This document shows positions 1 to 8,655 of a stretch of 64,000 nt of DNA, in pieces. The notes under the pieces were generated by a model that worked only from the letters and a program-made list of their open reading frames with translations, did no database searches and was not told the origin of the DNA. The stretch spans positions 3,286,001 to 3,350,000 of the forward strand of contig NZ_CP039252.1 of the NCBI RefSeq assembly GCF_004795855.1. Direction: 5' to 3'. The first letter of the stretch is position 1. Each line of letters begins with the position of its first letter. The position numbers were made by a program, and so were the translations under genes. Source of the stretch: Hydrogenophaga sp. PAMC20947. GTDB taxonomy: Bacteria > Pseudomonadota > Gammaproteobacteria > Burkholderiales > Burkholderiaceae_C.

Positions 1-237
1 GCCCTTGTTCCCCGTTGGCACTGCGCCGCCCCGGCCATGCACGTGCCCGGCTTCGGCTGCGCAAGCTGAGCAGTTGCCGCACCGTTCGGCAAAGGTGGCA
101 CCCAGCGCGTGACTGGTCCTGGCGAAGGTCAGCAGCAAAACAAGGCCGCGCATGCTGCCAGCCGGCAGCGGGCTCCAGAAAGGCATGACGGACCGGCCGG
201 CGGCCGTCGTCGTCGTCTTCTTTGCAGGGGACTTCAT
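1..237 (-). CDS. Possible 5' part of a gene cut by the window edge
   Basis: From an ATG at 237 the minus strand stays open for 79 codons to the window edge. The predicted N-terminus is Lys/Thr-rich (MKSPAKKTTTTAAG), followed by a hydrophobic stretch (MRGLVLLLTFA) and a Cys-containing segment (ERCGNCSACAAE). I do not recognise the family. There is no convincing ribosome binding site, and high-GC DNA often stays open by chance, so this is a weak call. If it is real it is divergent from the hydrolase at 332, with a shared 94-base promoter region. Confidence 0.25.
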   Translation of the reverse strand, partial: MKSPAKKTTTTAAGRSVMPFWSPLPAGSMRGLVLLLTFARTSHALGATFAERCGNCSACAAEAGHVHGRGGAVPTGNKG

Positions 238-331
238 GGCTTTTTGGCCCCGACAAATAAACCCCGACCTGTCTGCCTATTGATATCCGACAAACCCAGT
301 CGTCGGCCTATCGGGCCATACTCCCACTCCC

Positions 332-1204
332 ATGAGCCCCACTGCCATCTTGCTGACCACTCTGGGCTTCGGTGCCGCGCTGATGGGCGCCCGTCACGCT
401 TTGCACCGAGGTCTGGCGCCACATGCGAGCACCATAGGCGACACACCGCTCGAGCTCGGTCTGTGTGCCCGCGATGTGCGCATCCCTGTGGCGAAGGGCC
501 AGGGCCTGTTTGCCTGGTATCTGCCCGCACCAACATCGGCCACGCATCCCTCGCCCGCCGTGGTTCTGCTGCACGGCTGGGGTGGTAACGCCAGCACGCT
601 GCTGCCCGCCGCTCAGGCCCTGCACAGCGCGGGCTACGCCGTACTGCTGCCCGAATCCCGCAACCACGGCCGCAGCGACCGTGGTGGTCACAGCTCCTTG
701 CCGGCGTTTGCCGACGACCTCGACGCCGCGCTGAACTGGCTGGGCCGGCAGCCTGGCGTGAATGCACAGCGCCTAGCCGCTTTGGGCCACTCGGTGGGCG
801 CGGCGGCGGTGTTGCTCGTGGCCTCGCGCCGGCCCGGCTTGGCTGCCGCCGTCAGCGTTTCGGCCTTCGCCCACCCGGAGCAGGTGATGCGCCGCTGGCT
901 GGCCGCAGTCCACGTGCCCTACTGGCCGCTGGGTTGGGGGATCAACCGGTATGTGGAGGCAGTGATCGGTCATCGTTTCCGGGATATTGCTCCGGTGAGC
1001 ACATTGCCGCTGGCGCGTTGTCCGGTGCTGCTTTTGCATGGGCAACAAGACAGCACCGTGCCCGTGGCCGACGCGCACACCCTGATGCAAAACAAAGGCT
1101 GCACCCGAACGACCCTGCTCGAACTCGCCGGCACCCACGAAGGCTTCGACGACCCGGCGCAGGCTGCGCAAGCGGTGATCGAGTTCCTGGGTCTCAATGT
1201 CTGA
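332..1204 (+). CDS. Alpha/beta hydrolase, probably membrane-anchored
   Basis: This 290-residue protein has an alpha/beta hydrolase fold. An N-terminal hydrophobic stretch (residues 3-20) could be a signal anchor. The oxyanion-hole motif HGWGG is near residue 81. The nucleophile elbow GHSVG puts the catalytic Ser at about 154. The acid is probably Asp240 in HGQQDSTVP, and the base His269 in GTHEGF, so the triad is complete. The family includes esterases and acyl hydrolases; the substrate cannot be read from sequence. It stands alone: the next gene is convergent. The start at 332 is the first ATG in frame that keeps the hydrophobic N-terminus. Confidence 0.8.
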   Translation: MSPTAILLTTLGFGAALMGARHALHRGLAPHASTIGDTPLELGLCARDVRIPVAKGQGLFAWYLPAPTSATHPSPAVVLLHGWGGNASTLLPAAQALHSAGYAVLLPESRNHGRSDRGGHSSLPAFADDLDAALNWLGRQPGVNAQRLAALGHSVGAAAVLLVASRRPGLAAAVSVSAFAHPEQVMRRWLAAVHVPYWPLGWGINRYVEAVIGHRFRDIAPVSTLPLARCPVLLLHGQQDSTVPVADAHTLMQNKGCTRTTLLELAGTHEGFDDPAQAAQAVIEFLGLNV

Positions 1205-1589
1205 GGCGCTGCCGGTTTTACGGCCGCCGCCCGGGCTCAAAGCCCTTCTCCCCGCTGAAAGTGCAGAGGTATCAGATCTTGACCGGGCCCTCCCAAGCCT
1301 GAGTCAATATACCCGGCTGCGCATCGGCGGGACGAGACGGCCACGGCTCACAGCGATGCACTGAGCGCTTTGCAGGCGGTATTGGGGTTGCCTGTGGCCT
1401 TGGTGATTGCGCACCCGGCATGCCGCGGCTGATGTTTCAAGTGCCTCAACACGCTCATGAGACGGCGCTCTAGACAGGCGCAAGCCGGGTGATGGCCGTT
1501 TCCGGCATTTGTTGCAGCATTTTCTGGAACGCGTGCATGCCGCGGGCCAACTCGCGCCAGGCGCCGAAGTGTTGTTCGTGGGTGCGGGT
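1205..1589. other. Intergenic stretch between convergent genes
   Basis: No gene is called in these 385 bases. On the minus strand the frame of the histidine kinase stays open for a further 39 codons beyond its TGA stop, to a TAG at 1470-1472. That extension reads protein-like (HEQHFGAWRELARGMHAFQK), which could be chance or an eroded C-terminal extension. I see no clear terminator hairpin with a U-tract. Confidence 0.4.
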
Positions 1590-3650
1590 TCAGGGGCTGG
1601 TGAGCGGCACGGTGAAGTAAAACGCCGCGCCCTGCCCAACCGCACCTTCAGCCCGCACGGTTCCACCATGGCGTTGAATCAGACGCTGCACGCTGGCCAG
1701 CCCGATGCCCGAGCCTTCAAATTCGTGGTGCGCATGCAGCCGTTTGAATGGTTTGAACAACTGGTCGACGTACGCCATGTCAAAACCCGCCCCGTTGTCG
1801 CACACGCAAAACTCCACCATGCCACCGGTATGGCCCACCCGCTCAAATACGATCTTCGGCTGCGGCGTCTGGCTGGTGTACTTCCAGGCATTGCCCAGCA
1901 GGTTTTGCAACACCACGCGCATGAGCACCGGGTCGGCCATGGCGCTCATCCCGGGCGCAATCGTCCAGACCACCGCACGCTGCGGATCTTCACGCGCGAT
2001 ATCGACCACCACCGCCTGCGCCAGTTCACTCAGGTTCACCTGCTGCAAATGCACAACTGCCCGGCTTTGGTGGGCCATGGTCAGCAAGTCGGTGATCAGC
2101 AAACCCATGCGGCGCGCGCCATCCTGGATGCGGCGCAAATGGGCCCGCCCCTCGGAAGACAAGGTTTCGGCCTCTTCCTCCAACAGGGTTGCGAATCCGT
2201 GGATGCTGCGCAGCGGCGTGCGCAAGTCGTGGGAAACACTGTAAGCAAAAGCCTCCAGCTCGTTGTTGAGCGCGCCCAGTTCGCTGGTGCGGGCAGCCAC
2301 GCGCGCCTCCAGCTCTTCGTTCATGGCCTCCAACGCCAGCTGCGCAGACCGGACTTCCGTGATGTCTTGCACCGTGCCCTGGCAACGCACCGGCTCCCCG
2401 TTCTCAAGCTCGAAGATGCCCAGCGCGTGTACGTGTTTCACGCCGCCATCGGGTAACAGGACGCGGTGGGCAACGTCCATTTTGACGCCAGACTTGATCG
2501 CCTGTTCGAACTTTTCCTCAAAGCCCGCGCGGTCTTCTGGGTGTACCCGTTTCAATATGTCTTTATAGGCCGAGCTGTCTGAGCCCTGTTGCATGCCCAT
2601 GATGCGGTAGACCTCGTCAGACCAGATGAAATCACGCGTGCGCAGGTCCAGGCTCCAGTGCCCCAACTTGGCCATGCGCTGGGCATCCTCCAGCTGACGC
2701 GCGCTTTCGCGCAGGGCCTGGCCGGTGCGCTCTTCCCGCCTGAGCAACCAGGCCACGGCCAGACCACCCGCCAGCAGCACGCCCGACAGAAGGCCCGTCA
2801 GCCAGAAACTGCGGTTGAGGGACGAGACCACGGGCGCCAAAACCGACGATTCGGCCAAGCCCACGACGATCAAGATGCCGTTGCCAGCCAAGCGATGCCA
2901 ACCGAACACGCGGGGTACCGTGTCCACCAGGCTGTTTTGCCGGTACGTCCCCGAAACTGCAGCCCCTTCTTGAAGAAAGGGCCGGTCTTTCGGCGCCACT
3001 TGCCCCATGGCCGCAGCGTTGTCCACACTGCGTGCCAAGACAGGCCCATCGAAGTTGAGCAAGACCACGATGTCTTTTTTGTCCAAAGCCAGCCGCCCCA
3101 GTCTTTGTCCCATGCGTTCTGCAGAGATCAACAGGTAGATGGCCCCGGCAAACTGGCCGTCCCGGTACAGCGGCCGCCCCACCGGAATCAACCATGCCCC
3201 ATTGGCGCTCGATTGCAGCGGATTGCCCACCACCATGTGATCAGATCCTGAATGCACGGCGGCGAAGTGTGGCCTATCCTTGATATCCAGGCCAACATCT
3301 ATATTCCGGCTGCTGTAGACCACCTGGCCCTCTGCGTTGACCACGCTCAGATGGGAAACCAGACCGTCCGGCAAGAAATTCAGCTTCTGCGCCGCCAGAG
3401 CCTGACCGGCCTCAGGTTCCCTTAGCCACGTTTCCCTGACATCCAGCAGGGTGTGGTCCATCAGCGCCAACTCGGCCCCGACCTGACCCGCCATGGCATC
3501 CGCCAGCTGCATGCTACGCAACCCCGCCCGCTCGAACACCTCAGCGCGCCATTCATTTTGCGAGCGCTGGTTCAAACCCCACAGCATGGCCACGGCCACC
3601 GCGGTGAACAGCAGAACCCACAACAAGACCGATCGCCCATTCAATTTCAC
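1590..3650 (-). CDS. Membrane sensor histidine kinase with Cache-like sensor and PAS domain
   Basis: This is a hybrid-free two-component sensor of 686 residues from the GTG at 3650. It has a first membrane helix at about residues 5-25, a periplasmic segment of about 240 residues resembling double-Cache domains, and a second helix (FWLTGLLSGVLLAGGLAVAW). A PAS domain follows (LGHWSLDLRTRDFIWSDE), then HisKA with H-box SVSHDLRTPLRS (His at about 474). The HATPase has an N-box (NLLGNAWKYT), G1 (CDNGAGFD) and G2 (GSGIGLASV). The layout predicts extracytoplasmic ligand sensing and autophosphorylation. No response regulator lies beside it, so the partner is elsewhere. The GTG start is preceded by AGGAG eight bases upstream; an ATG at 3746 with GAGGGG is an alternative adding 32 residues. 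Confidence 0.88.
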   Translation of the reverse strand: MKLNGRSVLLWVLLFTAVAVAMLWGLNQRSQNEWRAEVFERAGLRSMQLADAMAGQVGAELALMDHTLLDVRETWLREPEAGQALAAQKLNFLPDGLVSHLSVVNAEGQVVYSSRNIDVGLDIKDRPHFAAVHSGSDHMVVGNPLQSSANGAWLIPVGRPLYRDGQFAGAIYLLISAERMGQRLGRLALDKKDIVVLLNFDGPVLARSVDNAAAMGQVAPKDRPFLQEGAAVSGTYRQNSLVDTVPRVFGWHRLAGNGILIVVGLAESSVLAPVVSSLNRSFWLTGLLSGVLLAGGLAVAWLLRREERTGQALRESARQLEDAQRMAKLGHWSLDLRTRDFIWSDEVYRIMGMQQGSDSSAYKDILKRVHPEDRAGFEEKFEQAIKSGVKMDVAHRVLLPDGGVKHVHALGIFELENGEPVRCQGTVQDITEVRSAQLALEAMNEELEARVAARTSELGALNNELEAFAYSVSHDLRTPLRSIHGFATLLEEEAETLSSEGRAHLRRIQDGARRMGLLITDLLTMAHQSRAVVHLQQVNLSELAQAVVVDIAREDPQRAVVWTIAPGMSAMADPVLMRVVLQNLLGNAWKYTSQTPQPKIVFERVGHTGGMVEFCVCDNGAGFDMAYVDQLFKPFKRLHAHHEFEGSGIGLASVQRLIQRHGGTVRAEGAVGQGAAFYFTVPLTSP

Positions 3651-4049
3651 AAAACCGACTCCTGTACAGGCGAATACCCACCGCAGTGATTGCGGCAGTG
3701 CTTCTTTGTACAGCAAACCGGGCAGGGCAAGCACTGAATTCCCCATGCCATCCCCTCGTAATTCACGAACCACGCACATACCGGAGCCAGAGAGAAACAG
3801 CCGCTCATCCACGCTGCGGGCGGCACCGTGCGCATCCCTGCGCAGCCGCCACGACCCTCTTCGCGATCTGGGGGGTGAACAGACCACCCATGCCATGCTG
3901 GCCCGCGATGACGCCCAGCCCCCAAATCTCGCGACAAAACCCGGAGTCAGGTGCAAATTCGAGCATGACAAAAGCGTAGGCCATGAAGCTCAAAGCCACG
4001 GTTCAGCACGGGACTTGTATATAAGTAATTACTGAATTACATTACCCAT
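3651..4049. other. Divergent regulatory region between kinase and TetR gene
   Basis: These 399 bases separate the minus-strand kinase from the plus-strand TetR gene. The part up to 3746 may be coding if the kinase uses the upstream ATG. Near 4016-4045 the DNA turns AT-rich and holds a TATATAAG-like -10 element and an inverted repeat just before the TetR gene. I see no RNA gene. Confidence 0.5.
4025..4040. promoter_or_regulatory. Inverted repeat, candidate TetR operator
   Basis: GTAATT-ACTG-AATTAC is a perfect 6-base inverted repeat ending nine bases before the ATG of the TetR gene at 4050, next to an AT-rich TATATAAG element. TetR-family repressors commonly bind such a site to control themselves and a neighbouring exporter. 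Autoregulation here is inferred from position only. Confidence 0.5.
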
Positions 4050-4658
4050 ATGCCCAGTGCAACAACTTTCAAGCAACCCACCGAAGTGCGGCAGACCAGC
4101 CTCATCAAGGCTGCATTGGCGCTCGCAGGCGAGCGCAGCCCGGCAGACGTGACGACGGCTCAGTTGGCGCATGCCATCGGCGTCACGCAGGGTGCGGTAT
4201 TTCGCCACTTTGAGAGCAAGGAGGCGATCTGGCTGGCTGTGGTGGAGGACACCAGCGAGCGCCTCTTGGCGCACCTGTCCGCAGCGGTCACGCCCCACAC
4301 CGACGACGGCCTGAGAGCCCTCGAGGCCGTGTTTACCGCACACGTGGCGTTTGTGATCGAACACCCCGGCATGCCACGCCTGGTATTTCAAGAGTTGCAG
4401 CAACCGCAGGACACTCCACTCAAGATGCGGGTGCGCTGCCTGCTGCAGGCTTACCGGGTGCTGCTGTTGGAGCAGCTCCAGCGCGCCCAAGACCAGGGAC
4501 AGCTCGCGGCGGGCACCGATTTGCCAGCGGCGGCTGTGTTTTTCATGGGCTCCATCCAGGGTCTGGTGATGCAGGCGCTGGTGAGTGGCGATGTCGCCTC
4601 GATGCGGACGCAGGCACCCAGCGTGTTTCGCCTCTTGCGCGCCGGGCTGAGCGCCTGA
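4050..4658 (+). CDS. TetR/AcrR-family transcriptional regulator of the adjacent exporter
   Basis: The 202-residue product has a TetR helix-turn-helix in residues 15-60 (DVTTAQLAHAIGVTQGAVF, then RHFESKEAIW). The all-helical C-terminal region is the usual ligand-binding and dimerisation domain. Length is typical for the family. It lies 62 bases upstream of the membrane-fusion/permease/ATPase genes on the same strand, so it probably controls that exporter and itself, perhaps through the palindrome at 4025-4040. The inducing compound is unknown. Confidence 0.88.
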   Translation: MPSATTFKQPTEVRQTSLIKAALALAGERSPADVTTAQLAHAIGVTQGAVFRHFESKEAIWLAVVEDTSERLLAHLSAAVTPHTDDGLRALEAVFTAHVAFVIEHPGMPRLVFQELQQPQDTPLKMRVRCLLQAYRVLLLEQLQRAQDQGQLAAGTDLPAAAVFFMGSIQGLVMQALVSGDVASMRTQAPSVFRLLRAGLSA

Positions 4659-4720
4659 ACGAGACCTGCATACCGGCCTCCTGCCCCCTTGCCTTCCCCT
4701 ATTCACCAGAATTTCCCACC

Positions 4721-5929
4721 ATGAAACTCACACCCGACACCACCCGCCGCATTTTTCTAGGTGCCTTGGCGCTCGCCCTGATCGCCGCGCTGGCCTGGGT
4801 GGCGCTGCGCACCGGTCCGCTGGCCCCAGTGCAGGTGCAGACCGTGAAGGTCACCCACGGCACGGTGTCGCCCGAGCTGTTTGGCATTGGCCAGATCGAG
4901 GCGCGGCGCAGCTGGATGGTGGGCCCGACCACGCCAGGGCGCGTGTTGGCGGTGAAGGTGGATGTGGGCGACCGGGTGGAGCCCGGGCAGGCATTGGCCG
5001 AGATGGACGCAGTGGATATGGACCAGCGCCTTGGCGCACTCGACGCTTCGCTGGCGCGCGGGCAAAGCAGCCGCGCTGCGGCGCAAGCCCAGCTGGCCGA
5101 CGCACTGGCCAAGCGCGCGCTGGCCGAGGCCAACCTGAAACGCAATCAAGACCTCGCAAGGCAAAACTTCATCAGCGCGGGCGCTCTGGAAGCGCGCACG
5201 CAAGAGACGGCTTCGGCCAGCGCAGGCCTGCAAGGCGCGCAAGCCAACCTCGACGCCACCGCGCAAGACCTGAACCGCCTGCGCGCCGAGCGGGCGGCGC
5301 TGGCGCAGCAACGCAACAGCCTGAAACTGGTGGCGCCGGCGACGGCGATCGTATCGAGCCGCGACGCGGAAGCGGGCAGCACGGTGGTAGCGGGCCAAGC
5401 GGTCGTGAAGCTGATCGATCCGACCAGCCTTTGGGTGACGCTGCGGGTAGACCAAGGGCGTTCGGGCGGATTGGCGCCGGGTTTGTTGGCCCGCGTGGCG
5501 CTGCGCTCGCGGCCGGGGGAAACCTTCGCGGGCAAGGTGGCCCGGGTGGACCCGATGGCCGATGCGGTCACCGAAGAGCGGCTGGCGCAGGTGGCGTTTG
5601 ACGCGGTTCCGGCTGGCATTTCCGTGGGAGAAATGGCCGAGGTGACCTTGCAACTGCCGACCAGCGAGAGCGGCCTACTGATGCCCAACGCGGCACTGCA
5701 AACCCAGGCAGGCAGCCGAGGCGTGTGGTTGCTCAAAGACGGCGGGCTGAGCTTTGTGGCCCTGCGCACAGGCGCCAGCAGCTTGGACGGTATGGTGCAG
5801 GTCACGCCGCTGGACACCAACGCATTGCAGGAAGGCGACGCGGTGGTGGTCTACAGCCAGAAGGCGCTTTCTGCAGATACGCGCATTTCAGTGGTGGATG
5901 AATTGACCCCCGCAGGAGCAGCCAAGTGA
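4721..5929 (+). CDS. HlyD-type periplasmic membrane-fusion protein of an ABC exporter
   Basis: This 402-residue adaptor has one N-terminal membrane helix (residues 12-29, FLGALALALIAALAWVAL). A split lipoyl/biotinyl-like domain (PGRVLAVKVDVGDRVEPGQ) flanks a long coiled-coil hairpin (about 100-210, Ala/Gln/Leu-rich). A beta-barrel and membrane-proximal domain follow. It would bridge the inner-membrane permease to an outer-membrane channel. It is closer to MacA/DevB adaptors of MacB-like exporters than to RND partners, because the next genes are an FtsX-like permease and an ATPase. The stop overlaps the permease start (GTGA at 5926-5929), indicating coupled translation. Confidence 0.87.
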   Translation: MKLTPDTTRRIFLGALALALIAALAWVALRTGPLAPVQVQTVKVTHGTVSPELFGIGQIEARRSWMVGPTTPGRVLAVKVDVGDRVEPGQALAEMDAVDMDQRLGALDASLARGQSSRAAAQAQLADALAKRALAEANLKRNQDLARQNFISAGALEARTQETASASAGLQGAQANLDATAQDLNRLRAERAALAQQRNSLKLVAPATAIVSSRDAEAGSTVVAGQAVVKLIDPTSLWVTLRVDQGRSGGLAPGLLARVALRSRPGETFAGKVARVDPMADAVTEERLAQVAFDAVPAGISVGEMAEVTLQLPTSESGLLMPNAALQTQAGSRGVWLLKDGGLSFVALRTGASSLDGMVQVTPLDTNALQEGDAVVVYSQKALSADTRISVVDELTPAGAAK

Positions 5930-7116
5930 TCAGCCTGGCCGGACGCGACATCCTGCATGGGTGGAGCAAATACGTGCTGACCGGGCTCGGCCTGGGGCTG
6001 CTGATTGGCGTGACGCTGACCATGGCGGGCGTGTACCGCGGCATGGTCGACGACGCGCACGCCTTGCTGGGCAACAGCGGGGCGGATCTTTGGGTGGTGC
6101 AGAAAGACACGCAAGGGCCTTACGCCGAGTCGTCGAGCATCAAGGACGATGTGGTGAAAAGCGTGCGCGGTATGCCGGGCGTGGCCGCGGCGGCAAACGT
6201 GGCCTACTTCACTTTGCAGGTCAGCCACGGCGAAAAAGATGTGCGCGCGATGTTGGTGGGCATGGCCCCGGGACAACCCGGCGCACCCGGCTATCTGGTG
6301 GCCGGGCGTCAGCCCACACGCAGCCATTACGAAGCGGTGGCCGATGAAAAAACCGGCTTTGCTCTGGGCGATGAAATTGGCATTCGGCGCCACAGCTACA
6401 CAGTGGTGGGCCTGACACGGCGCGCCGTGTCTTCCGGTGGCGATCCGATGATCTTTGTCTCCATCAAAGACGCGCAGGAAGCCCAGTTTTTGAAGGACAA
6501 CGACGCCATCGTCAACGACCGCGCCCGCACCGCTGCCAACCCGGTCTTCAACAGGCCTGGCGTGCCCGGCTTGCTGGAAGCGGTGCAAAATTTGCAAACG
6601 AGCAGCCGCAATGTCAACGCGGTGCTGGTGCAGATCGCGCCGGGCGCTGACCCGGAAGCGGTGGCCGAGCCGATACGGCGCTGGAAACACGTGAGCGTGT
6701 ACACGAAGGCGGGCATGGAAGACATTCTTGTGGTCAAGCTGATCGCCAATTCAGCGAAACAGATCGGCATGTTTCTCGTCATCCTGGCCATCGTGAGCGC
6801 GGCCATCGTGGCCTTCATCATTTACACCATGACCATGGGCAAGCTGCGCGAGATCGCCGTACTCAAGCTCATCGGCACGCGCGACCGCACCATCGCCGGC
6901 ATGATCCTGCAGCAGGCACTGGGCCTGGGGCTGATTGGTTTTGCCGTGGGCAAGATCGCCGCCACGGCCTGGGGCCCGGCGTTTCCCAAATACGTGTTGC
7001 TGATGCCAGGCGATGCGGTCACAGGCTTTGCCGTCACCATGGTGATTTGCGCATTGGCCAGCACGCTGGCGATTCGCGTGGCCCTCAAGGTCGACCCCGG
7101 CGAGGCCATTGGATGA
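5926..7116 (+). CDS. FtsX-like ABC transporter permease (DevC/MacB type)
   Basis: The 396-residue permease starts at a GTG that overlaps the previous stop and has AGGAG nine bases upstream. It has one N-terminal membrane helix (about 16-36), a large periplasmic domain (about 40-265), then three C-terminal helices carrying the FtsX/MacB_PCD region, e.g. IGMFLVILAIVSAAIVAFII and MGKLREIAVLKLIGTRDRTI. The MGKLREIAVLKLIG stretch is the usual ATPase coupling segment. With the adaptor and ATPase it forms a tripartite exporter; the DevBCA and MacAB families move lipids, siderophores, peptides or drugs. The substrate is not evident. Confidence 0.87.
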   Translation: MISLAGRDILHGWSKYVLTGLGLGLLIGVTLTMAGVYRGMVDDAHALLGNSGADLWVVQKDTQGPYAESSSIKDDVVKSVRGMPGVAAAANVAYFTLQVSHGEKDVRAMLVGMAPGQPGAPGYLVAGRQPTRSHYEAVADEKTGFALGDEIGIRRHSYTVVGLTRRAVSSGGDPMIFVSIKDAQEAQFLKDNDAIVNDRARTAANPVFNRPGVPGLLEAVQNLQTSSRNVNAVLVQIAPGADPEAVAEPIRRWKHVSVYTKAGMEDILVVKLIANSAKQIGMFLVILAIVSAAIVAFIIYTMTMGKLREIAVLKLIGTRDRTIAGMILQQALGLGLIGFAVGKIAATAWGPAFPKYVLLMPGDAVTGFAVTMVICALASTLAIRVALKVDPGEAIG

Positions 7117-7850
7117 ACGCCATGAACACAACAACAACCCCTCAAGGCGGCATCCTGATCGAAGGGCTGCGCAAAGTTTACGGCAGCGGTGATACGGCAG
7201 TCGAAGCGCTGAAACACGTGAACATGCGGGTCAGCCCCGGCGAAGTGGTGGGCCTGGTTGGCCCCTCGGGTTCAGGCAAGAGCACTTTGCTCAAATGCCT
7301 GGGCGCCATCATCGAACCCACCAGTGGCCGCATGACGCTGGGGCAAGATGTGATCTACGACAACGGCTGGAAGGTGAAAGACCTGCGCGAGCTGCGGCGC
7401 GACCGCATCGGCTTCGTGTTCCAGGCCCCCTACCTGATTCCCTTTCTCGACGTGACCGACAACGTGGCCCTGCTGCCCATGCTCGCGGGCATGCCCAACG
7501 CCAAGGCCCGAGAACGCGCATTGGAGCTGCTCACCGCACTGGATGTACAACACCGCGCCAGGGCCGAGCCCTCTCAACTGTCGGGCGGCGAGCAGCAGCG
7601 CGTATCCATCGCGCGGGCGCTGGCCAACCACCCGCCAGTGATCCTGGCCGACGAACCCACCGCGCCACTCGACAGCGAGCGCGCGCTGGGCGTGATGCGC
7701 ATCCTCAACCAGATGGCGCGCCGGGCCAACACGGCCATCATCGTGGTCACACACGATGAAAAAATCATTCCCACCTTCAAACGGATTTACCACATTCGCG
7801 ACGGCCAGACCGTGGAAGAAGCGGGCGAAGGTCGGGCGCTCGAAGGCTGA
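7113..7850 (+). CDS. ABC exporter ATP-binding protein
   Basis: This 245-residue ATPase of the LolD/MacB/DevA class has Walker A GPSGSGKST near residue 50, a Q-loop (GFVFQAPYLIP), the signature LSGGEQQRVSIARAL, Walker B VILADEPTAPLD and H-loop VVTHDEK. The ATG at 7113 overlaps the permease stop in an ATGA; a second ATG at 7122 is also possible. In the D-loop-proximal Walker B region the usual DEPTGNLD reads DEPTAPLD, still a functional-looking variant. It powers the upstream permease and adaptor. Confidence 0.92.
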   Translation: MNAMNTTTTPQGGILIEGLRKVYGSGDTAVEALKHVNMRVSPGEVVGLVGPSGSGKSTLLKCLGAIIEPTSGRMTLGQDVIYDNGWKVKDLRELRRDRIGFVFQAPYLIPFLDVTDNVALLPMLAGMPNAKARERALELLTALDVQHRARAEPSQLSGGEQQRVSIARALANHPPVILADEPTAPLDSERALGVMRILNQMARRANTAIIVVTHDEKIIPTFKRIYHIRDGQTVEEAGEGRALEG

Positions 7851-7884
7851 AGAACGCACCCATTCCACCTCGATCGGAGACCCC

Positions 7885-8298
7885 ATGACTACCTCACAAC
7901 GTTTGCGCGCACTGGCCGTGGTGGCCCTGTTGTTTGGCGCACTCACCGTGTTCAGCGGTGGCCGGGCCCTGTTTGGTGGTGCGGCGGCTCGCGCCGCCGT
8001 GGGCAACGCGGTGGACTTCGTGCTCTGGTTCAACTTCCTCGCTGGTTTCCTGTACATGCTCGCCGGTTGGGGGCTGCTGCGCCGCCAAGCCTGGGCGCGC
8101 CACCTGTCCACGCTCCTGGCCCTGAGCACCGCCGCCGTGGCCACTGCCTTCGCGGTGCATGCGGTGGGCGGCGGCGCCTTTGAGGCGCGCACCGTGGGCG
8201 CCTTGATGCTGCGCCTGGGCTTCTGGGTGGTGGTGGCGTGGGTGGCGCACCGGTCCCTGCGAGGCGCCCAGCTTGCGGCCAGCGCGGAAGGCGGTTGA
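7885..8298 (+). CDS. Small four-helix membrane protein of unknown function
   Basis: The 137-residue product has four predicted membrane segments (LAVVALLFGALTVFSGG; FVLWFNFLAGFLYMLAGWG; a third near 75-95; LMLRLGFWVVVAWVAH). The ATG at 7885 is preceded by GGAG, and it follows the ATPase gene by 34 bases, so it probably belongs to the same operon. I do not recognise a family. Its position suggests an accessory role with the exporter, but nothing in the sequence proves this. Confidence 0.7.
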   Translation: MTTSQRLRALAVVALLFGALTVFSGGRALFGGAAARAAVGNAVDFVLWFNFLAGFLYMLAGWGLLRRQAWARHLSTLLALSTAAVATAFAVHAVGGGAFEARTVGALMLRLGFWVVVAWVAHRSLRGAQLAASAEGG

Positions 8299-8655
8299 GC
8301 GTCGGGTTGCCGATTCCCCATGCCATTGTCGGGTGCGGACACCGGGTCGGCATCGACGGCACGAATGTGGGCACAAGGATCGCGCTGTTTCAAATGGGCC
8401 ATGCGTTCTTAACCCCCCGAGGGCCGCTTCGCGCTGCTCCCCGTCGGAGGGGGAAGTTGCGCTCTGAACGTTGTCACGCGGCTGCCACAGGTCCGTTGCG
8501 CCTAGCCAGGACAGCCACGGCAATGAGCCCAGCCGGTCACCAGCACGCCGTTTCTGTGCTGCTGGCGTGACAGCTCCTGCGGAACGCAGCAGGTATGCTG
8601 CGCGCACCGCCAAGCGTCTGCCGCGCCCCCTTCCCACCTGGACACCCCCTCTCCC
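8299..8655. other. Intergenic region with a GC-rich repeat-like element
   Basis: No gene is supported. At about 8414-8457 a GC-rich stretch with imperfect dyad symmetry (CCCCGAGGGCCGCTTCGCGC, then a CCCCGTCGGAGGGGG-like arm) resembles the short dispersed intergenic repeats common in Comamonadaceae genomes. That identification is from memory. The remainder shows nothing clear. Confidence 0.35.

Noticed and set aside
8414..8457. Possible insertion-sequence end or attachment site
   Set aside because: There is no transposase gene, no matching inverted copy and no target duplication visible; a dispersed intergenic repeat is a simpler view.
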